64,000 nucleotides of DNA from DASSFG01 sp035547915 (GCA_035547915.1 DASZTS010000140.1:62001-126000); one strand, 5' to 3'. Counted from the stretch's first letter, positions 8,859 to 17,139 are shown. Notes: generated from the sequence alone by a model not told the origin. Made by a program: numbers and translations.

Positions 8859-9115
8859 GGGAGTTCTCCTTCTTCGAGCTGTTGCCATTGAAACCAATAA
8901 ATCCTACCCAACGCGTCGATTCCGACGCGCGTCAATCCGCAGCAGCCGGCCGTCGATTCGTATACATATTCACCGAAGACCACGTATTGGACCGACTGTG
9001 AACAGAGCCGCGCGTGTATCTCACCAAGCCGCGGGCTCGGCCACGTCGACGGCTGTTCGACGACCGGAGCGAGCCAGGAGCAGATACAGGTGTTGTCAAC
9101 ATTCGGACCTCTCAT
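8855..9115 (-). CDS. Small hypothetical protein coupled to 8427 gene
   Basis: An 86-residue protein with four cysteines (CIC near residue 10, CCG in the middle) and a Tyr/Trp-rich C-terminal half (ALGRIYWFQWQQLEEG). The stop overlaps the start of the downstream gene by four bases (ATGA), the best argument that this is a real gene. Upstream lie a dispersed hairpin repeat and a MITE-like element. Function unknown. Confidence 0.55.
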   Translation of the reverse strand: MRGPNVDNTCICSWLAPVVEQPSTWPSPRLGEIHARLCSQSVQYVVFGEYVYESTAGCCGLTRVGIDALGRIYWFQWQQLEEGELP

Positions 9116-9140
9116 CTTCGTTGTCTGTTAATTCTGTTAA

Positions 9141-9240
9141 GAGCAACCGACAAAACCGGATCGAACTCCACAAAAATCGGCGTTTCACGGCCGATTTTTC
9201 GCCCACGGCGCTCCAGTTTCCCGGTTCTGTCAGCCGCTCT
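9141..9240. repeat. Dispersed hairpin repeat, copy 4 (best hairpin)
   Basis: The clearest copy. Outer ends GAGCAACCGACAAAACCGG and the inverted TCTGTCAGCCGCTCT. Centre: AAAAATCGGC (9172-9181), loop GTTTCACG, GCCGATTTTT (9190-9199), a perfect 10-bp stem ending in a T-run, which looks like an intrinsic terminator on either strand. Confidence 0.9.
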
Positions 9241-9310
9241 AAGAGCCTATCCGAGAACCGATGTTGCGACAGTAATGGTTCGACTCCCCAACAGGTTTTC
9301 GGATCGGCTC
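9240..9310. mobile_element. MITE-like 72-bp element, diverged copy
   Basis: Begins TAAGAGCCTATCCGAGAACC and ends GGTTTTCGGATCGGCTC; these ends are imperfect inverted repeats of about 18 bp. It matches the elements at 20799 and 55140 with a handful of substitutions and directly abuts hairpin repeat copy 4. No coding capacity. Confidence 0.75.
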
Positions 9311-9335
9311 CAAAGAGCGCGACGAGCCACCTGCC

Positions 9336-9806
9336 TCAGCCACCCGTCTTCGGCCCCTTCAACCCCTTCACATCTTCCGCGATCTGGTCGACCTTCTTGT
9401 TAACTTCCTCGATCTGCCGATCGTGGTCGGCCAGCCTCTGTGCCGTCTGCTCGTTGCGCGAGAGGAACGTCTTGCGGATGTCGCCCATGGCCTTGATGTT
9501 GGCCCGGTGACGCCGATTGCTCTTCCGGTCCTGACGCTTCAATTCGGCCCCCAGCGTGATGAGCGCGAAGCTGTTCTTCTCCTCGACGGCCAACGCGACT
9601 TCTTCGCGGGTCTTCTTCCGCGATTGTTGGAGCAGCCATTTGCCGAACCCGATGAGGGCCGTGACACCGCCCACCCAATCGACCTTGCCCCTGAGCTGCT
9701 CCATCCACGAGCCGGCCCCCCACAACGCGATGCCGATGCCGATCAACGCGACCACCCAACCGTGCTCGCTGATCAGATGTCTGCCCTTGTCGCCCTCTTC
9801 CGACAT
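9336..9806 (-). CDS. Membrane protein with C-terminal coiled coil
   Basis: A 156-residue protein starting MSEEGDKGRHLISEHG. Two hydrophobic segments lie at about residues 16-33 (WVVALIGIGIALWGAGSW) and 42-55. A long basic, heptad-like helix follows, ending in IEEVNKKVDQIAEDVKG. The topology (short N-terminus, membrane hairpin, cytoplasmic coiled coil) resembles phage holin-like or tail-associated membrane proteins, but no family is certain. GGGAGG lies 11 bases before the ATG; a start at 9905 is possible and would overlap the upstream gene by 26 bases. Confidence 0.65.
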   Translation of the reverse strand: MSEEGDKGRHLISEHGWVVALIGIGIALWGAGSWMEQLRGKVDWVGGVTALIGFGKWLLQQSRKKTREEVALAVEEKNSFALITLGAELKRQDRKSNRRHRANIKAMGDIRKTFLSRNEQTAQRLADHDRQIEEVNKKVDQIAEDVKGLKGPKTGG

Positions 9807-9879
9807 CTCAGGCCGTGCCTCCCTGGTGCCTCGACGCAGGCCCTGTTCCGCGGCGCAGGTTCTGTTCCGCGGCTCGGCC

Positions 9880-10089
9880 TCACCCGTGCCGCTCGAACCA
9901 TTCATCGACCATGCGGTCGCCCGCTTCCTTGAAGCGGGTCCATTCCATGGGCGTCAGCCTGGCCGGATGCGGACCGCCGCCCTGCTCGGTCACCAGCACG
10001 ACGCCCTCCGGTGCCGGCGCAATGCTCACGAACGTGCCGGGAACGGTGCCGGGGAATCGCAGTTCGCGGGCGCAGCTCGTGGTGGGCAT
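9880..10089 (-). CDS. Small hypothetical protein
   Basis: A 69-residue protein starting MPTTSCARELRFPGTVPG, beta-prone in the first half (VSIAPAPEGVVLVTE) and helical at the end (EWTRFKEAGDRMVDEWFERH). GGAAG precedes the ATG by nine bases. It lies between two membrane or coiled-coil genes in the leftward run. No family recognised. Confidence 0.6.
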   Translation of the reverse strand: MPTTSCARELRFPGTVPGTFVSIAPAPEGVVLVTEQGGGPHPARLTPMEWTRFKEAGDRMVDEWFERHG

Positions 10090-10231
10090 GATGTCGCTTC
10101 CGTGGTGTGTATTGTCAGCCGCCCCATTCCCGATCGGTTCCCACCCTCCGCGCCGCAGCCGTCGGGTGGTCGAATGGGGCGGCTGGTTGTTGTGCCAGAC
10201 GCGAGCGGTCGATCCGCCTTGTCGGTCGCTC

Positions 10232-10684
10232 TCAGTTGCTCCCGCTCCCGGTGCCGGTTGCCGAACCGGTGCCAGTTGCCGAACCGGTGCCGGTCGAATT
10301 GCCCGAACCCGAGCTCGAGCCGCTTCCGCTCCCCGGCGGCGGACTGGCCGAGATCGTGCTGGCCAACTGCGACGTAATCGCATTCAAATCGTCGGCGACC
10401 TGTTGGATCGCGGCCTGGTCGCCGTTCGCGATCGCGGTCTGTAATTGTTGGTAGATGTTCTGGTAGTCGGCGATCACCGTCGTGATCTCCGCCTTGATCG
10501 CCGCGTCGGCCGCTTGTAGCTTTTGCAGTGCCGTAGCCATGGTCTTCACCTCCGTGATAAGGGTTTGAAACTGAGTGGTCTGTTGCTGTGAGAGTTGTTG
10601 CACCGCTTGTAGGGTTTTGTTCTCGACGCCGAGGAGGCTGCCGAGCCACGCTGCGAGCCAGTTGATGAAGGCCGACCACGACAC
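10232..10684 (-). CDS. Coiled-coil protein with Gly/Ser-rich tail
   Basis: A 150-residue protein. An amphipathic or weakly hydrophobic start (INWLAAWLGSLLG) is followed by roughly 90 residues of Gln/Ala-rich heptad helix and then a low-complexity Gly/Ser/Thr tail with GSATGT-type repeats. The tail is also a short tandem repeat in DNA (near 10255-10330). Similar small helical proteins occur near phage lysis and tail genes. The stop of the preceding zinc-ribbon gene is two bases upstream of its start, which supports one transcript. Confidence 0.65.
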   Translation of the reverse strand: MSWSAFINWLAAWLGSLLGVENKTLQAVQQLSQQQTTQFQTLITEVKTMATALQKLQAADAAIKAEITTVIADYQNIYQQLQTAIANGDQAAIQQVADDLNAITSQLASTISASPPPGSGSGSSSGSGNSTGTGSATGTGSATGTGSGSN

Positions 10685-10685
10685 G

Positions 10686-10823
10686 TCACCACCTCCGATC
10701 CCGACGGCGAAGGGCCGCCCAGGTCGCGGCGATCGCGCGGTCGATGAAACAGTCGTCGCAGATCGCCTTGCGGTGCGGCGGCAACCGCGCCTGACAGTGT
10801 TTGCAGAACCGGGGTTTGTTCAC
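10686..10823 (-). CDS. 45-residue zinc-ribbon microprotein
   Basis: A GTG-started small gene. The cysteine pairs CKHC and CDDC, 16 residues apart, form a minimal zinc ribbon; the C-terminus is Arg-rich. GGAGGTGAT lies six bases before the GTG, and the start overlaps the stop of the spanin-like gene as GTGA. Strong ribosome site, coupling and conserved-looking cysteines make it a credible gene. Confidence 0.6.
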   Translation of the reverse strand: MNKPRFCKHCQARLPPHRKAICDDCFIDRAIAATWAALRRRDRRW

Positions 10824-11215
10824 GGCATCACCTCCACCATCGGCACCGTCCACGACCGCTCGCGACGCTGCCACCATGCGCGATACCGTTCGTGCCACGC
10901 CCGATACTTCGCCAGCTCGCACTCCGCCCGCTCCAGCGACCCGCGCGCGACCTCCAACTCGATCGCCTGCCGCGCGATCGTCGCCTCGTGGGCTTCGATC
11001 GTCGCGCGGTCGGCATCGGCGGCGAGCGCCAACTCCGCGCCGGCCGACTCGGCGGCGGCGAGCCGACGTCGGAGGCGCTCGATCTCGGCGTCCTTCGTGG
11101 CCCGTTCGACCACGCCGCGCTCCCGCACGCGGTCGTAGTCCCAGATCGCGGCCGTGAACAACACGTCGGCTGCGATGCACGTCAGGATCAGGATCTGGAG
11201 CGGCACGATACGCAT
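10820..11215 (-). CDS. Rz-like inner-membrane spanin candidate
   Basis: A 131-residue protein with one N-terminal signal-anchor (VPLQILILTCIAADVLFTA, residues about 4-22) followed by about 85 residues of periplasmic-type coiled coil rich in Glu/Arg/Ala (IERLRRRLAAAESAGAELA). This is the architecture of phage i-spanins, which link the inner to the outer membrane at lysis. No overlapping or embedded o-spanin lipoprotein was seen. It begins four bases after the stop of the 87-residue gene. Assignment rests on topology only. Confidence 0.6.
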   Translation of the reverse strand: MRIVPLQILILTCIAADVLFTAAIWDYDRVRERGVVERATKDAEIERLRRRLAAAESAGAELALAADADRATIEAHEATIARQAIELEVARGSLERAECELAKYRAWHERYRAWWQRRERSWTVPMVEVMP

Positions 11216-11218
11216 GGC

Positions 11219-11482
11219 TTACTGCAACCGGTCGATCACGCTCTGGGCCACCTCGTCGCCGAACCGCAACTCCGCGTCGAGCACCTCGAGCGCCCGCTGC
11301 GTGTCGTTGCCGTGGAAGACTTCCTTGAGGGCCACCCGCGCGGCCTTGTGCTTCAGGTAGGGAGAGGCCCTCGTCTCAAGCTCGACGAGTTTGGCATTGT
11401 GCGCCCGCTGCTTCGCGATCAGCTCGTCCACCGCGATCAACACGTCCGATCGCTCGTCGCGAGATTCCTTGTCCTTGCTCAT
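11219..11482 (-). CDS. Small helical hypothetical protein
   Basis: An 87-residue, charged, all-helical protein starting MSKDKESRDERSDVLIAVDE. It has no signal peptide, membrane segment or cysteine. The reading frame remains open upstream through a dispersed hairpin repeat, but the ATG at 11482 is the natural start after that repeat. It lies directly before the spanin-like gene. Confidence 0.6.
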   Translation of the reverse strand: MSKDKESRDERSDVLIAVDELIAKQRAHNAKLVELETRASPYLKHKAARVALKEVFHGNDTQRALEVLDAELRFGDEVAQSVIDRLQ

Positions 11483-11604
11483 GTGTCCTGGTCCTGATTC
11501 CTTGTTTGAAAGACGTCCGGCCGGCTTATCTAGAAAGCCGACCGAACGCGACATAGGGAGGGTCCGTGCTCCTCCCGGTCTATCGCCTTCCCTGGCGATT
11601 TTTG

Positions 11605-11706
11605 GAGTAAACGATGATGCTGGGTCGCGCTTCAGGAAAATCGGCGTTGCACGGCCGATTTTCACCCACGGCGCTCGAGCATCCCGATTCCTTCCAGCCG
11701 CTCGTG
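11605..11706. repeat. Dispersed hairpin repeat, copy 5
   Basis: A diverged copy, in direct tandem with copy 6. The stem AAAATCGGC/GCCGATTTT is intact. It is preceded at 11582 by another small hairpin, ATCGCC-TTCCCT-GGCGAT plus T-run. Confidence 0.75.
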
Positions 11707-11807
11707 GTGTAACCGTTCGAAGTTGGTACTGCTTCGGAAAAGCCGGCGTTTCACGGCCGATCTTTTCCCGCGGCGCTCAAGCATCCGGATTCCTTCCGGC
11801 CGCTCTT
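11707..11807. repeat. Dispersed hairpin repeat, copy 6
   Basis: A diverged copy whose stem carries changes on both arms (AAAAGCCGGC and GCCGATCTTTT). It ends 13 bp from the stop of the 11821 gene. Confidence 0.75.
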
Positions 11808-11820
11808 GGGCCAACCCCTT

Positions 11821-12144
11821 TCAAAAACGCCCGCGTTGCACGATGCGGAATCGACCGCGACCCTGCCGCGCGCCACCGACCGCGCCCTGGTTGATGACGT
11901 GGACGGCGTTCACGCCGGTCACGAAGGGTACGGCCGTGGTGGTCAACACCTGCTGCGTCGCCACGTACGGCTGCACGACAGCGACCGTCGGCATGACGGC
12001 CTGGCAGGCGACCTGCGGCGCCACGGCGACCGCGCCTTGTTGTCCAACGGCGGCTTGCTGTCCGACCGCGACGGGCGGACAGGCCTCGGCCTCGGCGACG
12101 CACACCGCGGCTGCCAGTGCGGCAGCCAAGACGAAACGAAACAT
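11821..12144 (-). CDS. Small exported hypothetical protein
   Basis: A 107-residue protein with a clear Sec signal peptide (MFRFVLAAALAAAVCVAEAE, cleavage near ACPP). The mature part is Val/Ala/Gln-rich with short imperfect repeats (AVGQQ twice) and no recognised domain. The ATG at 12144 follows a GGAGGAGAAC site. It is the last gene of the exported/haem-protein run and is followed by two hairpin repeats, which would suit termination. Confidence 0.65.
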   Translation of the reverse strand: MFRFVLAAALAAAVCVAEAEACPPVAVGQQAAVGQQGAVAVAPQVACQAVMPTVAVVQPYVATQQVLTTTAVPFVTGVNAVHVINQGAVGGARQGRGRFRIVQRGRF

Positions 12145-12185
12145 GGTTCTCCTCCTCTGAGAAAGACAAACGGTTGGTGAACGGG

Positions 12186-13040
12186 TCATCGGGAGAGCTC
12201 TTGGATGAGCTGACCGATCATCTGCGGATCGAGTTGCACGCCCTTCGGCATCCGCTTCTCCGGTGCGTCTTGCAGGATGGCGCCGATCGCCGCGAGCTTC
12301 TGCTCGCACGTCAACGACAGGTCGATCCGGAATCCGCCCTTCGCCGCATCGCCCGTGTGACACTTCGAGCAATACTGACGCAGCAACGATAGGACCGCTG
12401 GTTGATCTGGCGCCGCCGGCGTGGCATGCTCGGCCTGCGCGGATGGTTGGGTGGGCGGGCCAGGTTGCTGACACGCGCTCGCGGCGCATCCGCTCTGTTG
12501 ATATTGCTGGAGTGTCGGCATCGCGTGCGTGTTCTGTCCGCAGCGGCACACACCGGGTGCGATCCGCGGGTCGGCCGCGATGGGCGGGGCATAGGTGTTC
12601 GCCTGGATCGCCGAGCCATAGCCGACGGTCGCGCTCGCCGACGAACCGTATTGCACATAGCTCTGCGACGCAACCGGCACGCCCACGGGAATCGCCAGCG
12701 GCGTGACGACGAAACCGTTCGGCACCGCGACGACGTTCTGGGCCACGGCGACCTGTCGATGGTTGCATACCGAACGGCGCGAGCTATGTCCGGTGAGTTG
12801 GAACAGACCCGGCGTCGAAACATTCAGACTCTGCGCCGACTGCCCGAGTACGCCGAATGGGTTTCCGCTCGATGAGACGCCTCGTGATGCGACACGTGCC
12901 GCCGCCTGGTCGAACTGGTTCACGATGCCCGTGACCTTGCGATCGGCTTCGTTGCTGATGCCGCTGACGAAATTGTCCGCGGCGATGCAATCGGCCGCGC
13001 ACCAGCCGATCAGGAACGCGGTCAGATAGGACAGCCTCAT
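12186..13040 (-). CDS. Exported protein with a C-terminal c-type haem domain
   Basis: A 284-residue protein with a signal peptide (cleavage near CIAADN, residue about 20). Residues 25-210 are low-complexity, Ala/Val/Gln-rich. The C-terminal 75 residues form a compact class I-like cytochrome domain: haem motif CSKCH at residues 224-228 and a candidate axial methionine in KRMPKG (M264). Planctomycetes carry many such CxxCH modules, but finding one in a phage-like run is unusual. It follows a 36-residue membrane microprotein by 23 bp. A periplasmic electron-transfer role is inferred from the haem motif; the partner is unknown. Confidence 0.75.
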   Translation of the reverse strand: MRLSYLTAFLIGWCAADCIAADNFVSGISNEADRKVTGIVNQFDQAAARVASRGVSSSGNPFGVLGQSAQSLNVSTPGLFQLTGHSSRRSVCNHRQVAVAQNVVAVPNGFVVTPLAIPVGVPVASQSYVQYGSSASATVGYGSAIQANTYAPPIAADPRIAPGVCRCGQNTHAMPTLQQYQQSGCAASACQQPGPPTQPSAQAEHATPAAPDQPAVLSLLRQYCSKCHTGDAAKGGFRIDLSLTCEQKLAAIGAILQDAPEKRMPKGVQLDPQMIGQLIQELSR

Positions 13041-13063
13041 GTCAGGTTGCTCCGTGAAGGGTG

Positions 13064-13174
13064 TTACCGGTCCCGCGTCGATGGGGCGTCGTATGGCGGC
13101 GGTGCGAACATGCAGAGCGCGGCGGAACCGGCGACCGCGATCGAGGCGAACGTGACGATGAACACAAAGTTCAT
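13064..13174 (-). CDS. 36-residue membrane microprotein
   Basis: MNFVFIVTFASIAVAGSAAL begins a single hydrophobic helix, followed by a short polar Pro-rich tail. The start overlaps the stop of the 13171 haem-motif gene by four bases (ATGA), so it would be translated by coupling. It lies between two CxxCH proteins. A small subunit or anchor is possible. Confidence 0.5.
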   Translation of the reverse strand: MNFVFIVTFASIAVAGSAALCMFAPPPYDAPSTRDR

Positions 13175-14565
13175 TTCCCCGCCCCCAACAACGCCGCTTC
13201 CTGGAAACTGCTCTCCCACGTCTTCCGCGTAACTCTTCTTCCCGCCTTCAACGCCAACAGCGCCGGGTCGGGATTGCCGTCGATGCGCCGGCCGAACTCT
13301 TTGGCGTCGAGACCGACCTCGCCGGCGGCGGTTGATAGTGATACCTGTCCGTAGGCGTGGAAATCGAACACCGCCGCGACGCATTCGGCCGCTTGCTTGG
13401 TGTCCAAGCCGACCGCGAGCATGACGGCGTCCGCGTAATCTTGCCGGTCGCGGCCCATCTCCTTACTGAGGCGCGGCGTGTTGTAAAGCTCGGCGATGCG
13501 GCGTTCGACCTGTGTATAGGCCGAGCGCGGCAACGGTAGTTGCGTCTGATCGTCGACGAAGGGCTGCAAGCCCGCGCGCCCCTGGCGCTCATGACAGCGG
13601 ATGCACGAGATGAACGGGACCAACTCTTGATGGCCGCTCGGCGCGGTGGTGTCGGTGGCCACCTTCGGGTCGACTGCATTCAGACGGTTCCCCTTGCCAT
13701 CGAAAATCGCCGTGCCCCACATGCCGTTGGCCAAGGTGTAGAACACCTCCGTCGCGTCGAACTTGAGCTTCACGTCCTGGAAGTCCACGGGCACGCGAAT
13801 CGGGTTGGCGTCGGCCGAATCTTTGAGCGAGTCCTTGGTGATCCACAATCCGCCGTGAGGGATGGGACGGTAGATCACGCGGCGCGGCTTGCCGGTCACG
13901 TCGCTATGGAAGAGGTTGGCGGCGCTGTCAGCGGCGAGTTTGTTGATGGTGGGAAGGTCGGCGCCTACGGCTCCGAGGAAGTCGGCCTCCTTCGCCGGCA
14001 CACCCAGCCACGCGTAATAAAACGGCGGAGCAAGAGTCGCGCAGACGAACCAATCGGCACGAAGCACGGGACCAGCAGATGCGGTGGCGGCAGATAGAGA
14101 TTCGGCGTTGGAAAGTCCCGTCCATCCGCCCCTGACCGTGACCGTTCGGAGTTTGCCATTGGTCGGATCGATCACCTGCGTCTGGAGATGGAAATACGGA
14201 TCGGCGTCGGCGAGTTTCTCCCAGGCCTGGAACACCTCTTGATAGCCGGCCTGTGTTTTGACATCCGCATAATCGGCCAGGTCGATGCGCAGCAGGTCGC
14301 CGCTGCCGACGGGCGTCGGTCGCGCGATGTTGCGGGCGCGGCTGACGGAGTTCAACGCATACGAGACCGCCGCGGCCACCGTCGGGCGACTCGCGGGCGC
14401 GATGTTATAGAGCGTCACCCACCGCGTCTGTTGCCGTCGTTCGGCGGGAACCTGTTGAAGGTCCGCCAGCGCGGCCGCTACCGCGTCGGCGGGTGTCGCC
14501 GAGAGGGTCAGCAGTATCAGGAGTTCGCTGAGCACAGATCTCACGCAATGCCTTCCGGGTCTCAT
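13171..14565 (-). CDS. Exported protein with a single CxxCH haem motif
   Basis: A 464-residue protein with a signal peptide ending near SATPADA. It is mixed alpha/beta throughout. One CIRCH haem motif occurs in the middle-to-late part (around base 13600) in ELVPFISCIRCHERQ. The C-terminal 100 residues are helical. The size and motif resemble large planctomycete cytochrome-c-containing exported proteins, without a firm family match. The ATG at 14565 overlaps the previous stop as ATGA. A GTG seven codons later (14544), with GGAAGG six bases upstream, is an equally good start and leaves a neater signal peptide. It belongs to the tightly coupled envelope run. Confidence 0.75.
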   Translation of the reverse strand: MRPGRHCVRSVLSELLILLTLSATPADAVAAALADLQQVPAERRQQTRWVTLYNIAPASRPTVAAAVSYALNSVSRARNIARPTPVGSGDLLRIDLADYADVKTQAGYQEVFQAWEKLADADPYFHLQTQVIDPTNGKLRTVTVRGGWTGLSNAESLSAATASAGPVLRADWFVCATLAPPFYYAWLGVPAKEADFLGAVGADLPTINKLAADSAANLFHSDVTGKPRRVIYRPIPHGGLWITKDSLKDSADANPIRVPVDFQDVKLKFDATEVFYTLANGMWGTAIFDGKGNRLNAVDPKVATDTTAPSGHQELVPFISCIRCHERQGRAGLQPFVDDQTQLPLPRSAYTQVERRIAELYNTPRLSKEMGRDRQDYADAVMLAVGLDTKQAAECVAAVFDFHAYGQVSLSTAAGEVGLDAKEFGRRIDGNPDPALLALKAGRRVTRKTWESSFQEAALLGAGK

Positions 14566-14690
14566 CGCGACCAGTAAACCAACGCCGCCGCCACGCCCAC
14601 GATGCCCAGGCCGGCCAAGGTCACGGCGCCGACCACCAACAGGAAGATGCGGAAGGCGATGACGACCGATTCCCAAACGCCGACGTACAT
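14562..14690 (-). CDS. 42-residue single-span membrane microprotein
   Basis: Starts MYVGVWESVVIAFRIFLLVV and continues with one long or two short hydrophobic stretches. TGATG overlap with the upstream 75-residue gene and ATGA overlap with the downstream gene make translational coupling likely on both sides. Holin-like size, but also plausible as a small subunit of an envelope complex. Confidence 0.55.
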   Translation of the reverse strand: MYVGVWESVVIAFRIFLLVVGAVTLAGLGIVGVAAALVYWSR

Positions 14691-14917
14691 CACACACCCC
14701 TCGCCGCTTTCTGGACGCCGGCCTCGAACATCCACGACCGCAGGCAGAGCGGCATCGCCACGGGCCACGTCACGGCGAAGGCGAGGACGATGAGCGCCCA
14801 AAAAATCCAATCCGTCCAAACAAGTTCGCACGCCGGCGGTATCGCCTTCAGCGACCAACAGAACACGATCCCGCACAGGGCACCGTAGCCGAGGTAGGCG
14901 ATGATGAGCGTTAACAT
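14690..14917 (-). CDS. 75-residue membrane protein, two spans
   Basis: Starts MLTLIIAYLGYGALCGIVFC. Two hydrophobic segments (residues about 3-22 and 36-56) are joined by a short polar loop, with a basic C-terminal tail. GGAGGG precedes the ATG by six bases. It begins one base after the stop of the 54-residue gene and overlaps the next start as TGATG. Topology fits a class II holin-like protein, but neighbours with haem motifs leave other roles open. Confidence 0.6.
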   Translation of the reverse strand: MLTLIIAYLGYGALCGIVFCWSLKAIPPACELVWTDWIFWALIVLAFAVTWPVAMPLCLRSWMFEAGVQKAARGV

Positions 14918-14918
14918 T

Positions 14919-15083
14919 TCACACCCTCCAGCACCGCCAGACCCGTTCTTCCGTCCGCCATTCGCGCTCCCTCCTCCGCGCCAGCGACACCCACCACAGC
15001 GACACCGCCTGCAACGCGGTCGCGCCCAGGATGCTGCCACCGAGCAGAAAGAGTTCGTCGAAGCGTGAGAGAGAATCGGTCAT
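14919..15083 (-). CDS. 54-residue membrane microprotein with basic tail
   Basis: Starts MTDSLSRFDELFLLGGSIL. One hydrophobic segment (residues about 11-31) is followed by an Arg/Trp-rich cytoplasmic-type tail (ARRREREWRTEERVW). The ATG overlaps the stop of the 24-residue upstream gene as ATGA. Unknown function. Confidence 0.55.
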   Translation of the reverse strand: MTDSLSRFDELFLLGGSILGATALQAVSLWWVSLARRREREWRTEERVWRCWRV

Positions 15084-15154
15084 GGCAGATATAGGCACGC
15101 GAATCCGGTGAGCAGGCAAACAACCGCGGCGGCGATGAGTGTCTTGCGATCCAT
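15080..15154 (-). CDS. 24-residue membrane micropeptide
   Basis: Reads MDRKTLIAAAVVCLLTGFAC then LYLP and stop. It is a single hydrophobic helix with a basic N-terminus. The ATG lies four bases after the sedolisin stop and the stop overlaps the next ATG as ATGA, so it fits exactly between two genes in a coupled run. It looks like a minimal signal-anchor or signal peptide. Too short for routine gene callers. Confidence 0.4.
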   Translation of the reverse strand: MDRKTLIAAAVVCLLTGFACLYLP

Positions 15155-15158
15155 CACG

Positions 15159-17048
15159 TCAGGCCACGCTCTTCTGCGCGGCGAAATAGTCGTCGATCTT
15201 CTTCTCGAGCGCGGGCCAGGCGGCCTCGGCGGCGGCGATCGCGGCCTCGGCGGCCTTCTTCTCGATGGCGTCGAGCACCGGTTGCGCCCACACCGGCACG
15301 CCCGGCACGCCCGGCAGCGAGACGGCTGCTGGCTTCACCACCGGCGCAGGCTCCGCAAACAGCTTCTGTAAGGCCGTGCCGATCGGCGTGCCCAGCCCCG
15401 TGCAGGGGTCGGGTCCGATCGTGGCCATGAACATGCCGTTGCTCCCCTGCGTGATGTCGGTGAACAACGTGCCGAGCGGGTCGTCGCTGGCGTAGAGTTT
15501 TGGCGTGACGAAGCCGAGCTTCTCGCCGAGCGCGGCGAACAGACCGGCGCAGAGCGGAGCCACGGCCGACGTGCCGCCGACCTCCGTCTGCTGTCCGTGC
15601 ACTACGACGAGGTAGCCGGTGTTCGGGTCGGCGTTGGCCGCCATGTCGGGCACCATGCGACCGCGGTTCCGCGGCGCGCCAAGCTGCCAGGCCTGGGCCG
15701 CAAAGAGGTTGCTGAATCCGCCGCCCGTGCCGGCGCCGTTCGGTCGGTGCGCGCGGCCCCACACCACTTCGAGCGTCGACGTCTTCGTGGTGCCACCGCA
15801 CCCGATGACATGAGGGCAAGCCGCCGGGAGATCGACGTTCGCTCCCCGATCGCCATCGCTCGACGAGTTGTCGCCGCTCGCCGCGAAGATGATCATGCCC
15901 GCCGCCGTGGCAGCCGCGGCAACGGATTCCATCTGTGCCGCGGCGCCGGGCTGCTGCGCCCAGGCCCGTTCGTTGGCGCCCCAGGAGACAGAGCACACGT
16001 CGCAACCGGCCCGGGCCGCAGCCTGCACGGCCGACGCGATGTCCTGCGCCCAGAAGACCTTGATCGTGGGCATCGTGCCGGTGCAGTAGTAGTACGCGGC
16101 GGCCGCCACTTCGATGTCGAGCGCCACCTCGCCGTCGGCACCCGGATCGGTCCCGTAATCGTTCGTCGTGCCATCGACCGACACATCTTCCACGACGATC
16201 CGCGGCAGATGGTTGGCCTGGCCGAACCGGTCGAGATCCTGCTGCGACCATCCGCCGCCCAACTCGACGATGCCGATGGTCGCACCGCCGGGCAGCCCCT
16301 GCGGGAAGTGATAGGCCGCGCAGAGCCCGGCCACCGTCCACGACACGACGCCGTGCGGACGCAGGTTCACCGGATCGGGATACTTGATGTAGGGACGGCA
16401 ACGCAGGGCCGGTTTGGGCAACGTCGCCGATGAACCTGCCGTCGATGAGCCCACGGTCGGCGAACCCGTCGTCGTGCCACCGCCGGTCGGGTTCGTCGGC
16501 AACGGCGGCAGCGTCACGCCGAAACCCGCCAGGATCGCCTGGATGAACGCGTAGATCTGTTGCCAATGGGCCAGGATCCATTGCAGGATCTGGCCGGCCG
16601 CCGCCTCGGTCGGGCCGGCGAGCACGAAGTCGGCGCCCTGCTGCTGCGCGTATTCGGCGACGTTCGACGAGAGCATCCGCATCGGTCGGCGACCGAGGAT
16701 GGGACGCGCCTCGGCGGGCAACTCCGCCGTGCCGAGTTTCTGGTGGATGGTCTGCTCCAACGCCTGGCGAGCCTCGCGACGGAGCCGCAGCGCACCCGTC
16801 AGGCGTGCGACGTGCTGCGCGGCCGGCTCACCGATGTTCGCGCCCGTCCTGGCCACCACCGCCGCCTGTCCCATCTCCCAACCCGTCGCGAACACTTCTT
16901 CGGCCGCGCTCTCGATCTGCCCCTCGTTCTGTTCGACGATGCCGCGGAAGATGCGCGGCGTCTGCGACTCGATGTCGGGCCACCACACCTTGTCCCACTG
17001 CTGCTGGAAGGCCTGTGCCACCTGGGTGGGAATCGTGCCGTTTGTCAT
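15159..17048 (-). CDS. Sedolisin (S53) serine-carboxyl peptidase with novel N-terminal domain
   Basis: A 629-residue protein. Residues about 215-560 are an S53 protease domain with the catalytic set visible: E307 and D311 in DGEVALDIE, oxyanion D393 in AASGDNSSS, and S494 in GGTSAVAP. The calcium-site region DITQGSNG followed by DPCTGLGTP is also present. Residues 1-180 are an unrelated helical domain replacing the usual inhibitory propeptide, then a Gly/Thr/Ser linker. The C-terminal 60 residues are Ala/Lys-rich helix. There is no signal peptide. S53 enzymes are acid-active extracellular proteases, so a leaderless copy in a phage-like run may act in virions, at lysis, or be exported by another route. 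The ATG at 17048 has a weak GAGAA site. Confidence 0.9.
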   Translation of the reverse strand: MTNGTIPTQVAQAFQQQWDKVWWPDIESQTPRIFRGIVEQNEGQIESAAEEVFATGWEMGQAAVVARTGANIGEPAAQHVARLTGALRLRREARQALEQTIHQKLGTAELPAEARPILGRRPMRMLSSNVAEYAQQQGADFVLAGPTEAAAGQILQWILAHWQQIYAFIQAILAGFGVTLPPLPTNPTGGGTTTGSPTVGSSTAGSSATLPKPALRCRPYIKYPDPVNLRPHGVVSWTVAGLCAAYHFPQGLPGGATIGIVELGGGWSQQDLDRFGQANHLPRIVVEDVSVDGTTNDYGTDPGADGEVALDIEVAAAAYYYCTGTMPTIKVFWAQDIASAVQAAARAGCDVCSVSWGANERAWAQQPGAAAQMESVAAAATAAGMIIFAASGDNSSSDGDRGANVDLPAACPHVIGCGGTTKTSTLEVVWGRAHRPNGAGTGGGFSNLFAAQAWQLGAPRNRGRMVPDMAANADPNTGYLVVVHGQQTEVGGTSAVAPLCAGLFAALGEKLGFVTPKLYASDDPLGTLFTDITQGSNGMFMATIGPDPCTGLGTPIGTALQKLFAEPAPVVKPAAVSLPGVPGVPVWAQPVLDAIEKKAAEAAIAAAEAAWPALEKKIDDYFAAQKSVA

Positions 17049-17139
17049 GTTCGTTCTCGCTGATTCTTGGTTTGTTTCGTCCCGAGAGCGGCCGACGGAG
17101 CGCCGTGGAATCGGCCGTCAGGCGCCGATCCCTGGGAGC

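Noticed and set aside
9172..9199. tRNA or a known riboswitch at the repeat hairpins.
   Set aside because: Only one main stem with flanking inverted ends, no cloverleaf or anticodon arm, and the same sequence recurs 16 times.
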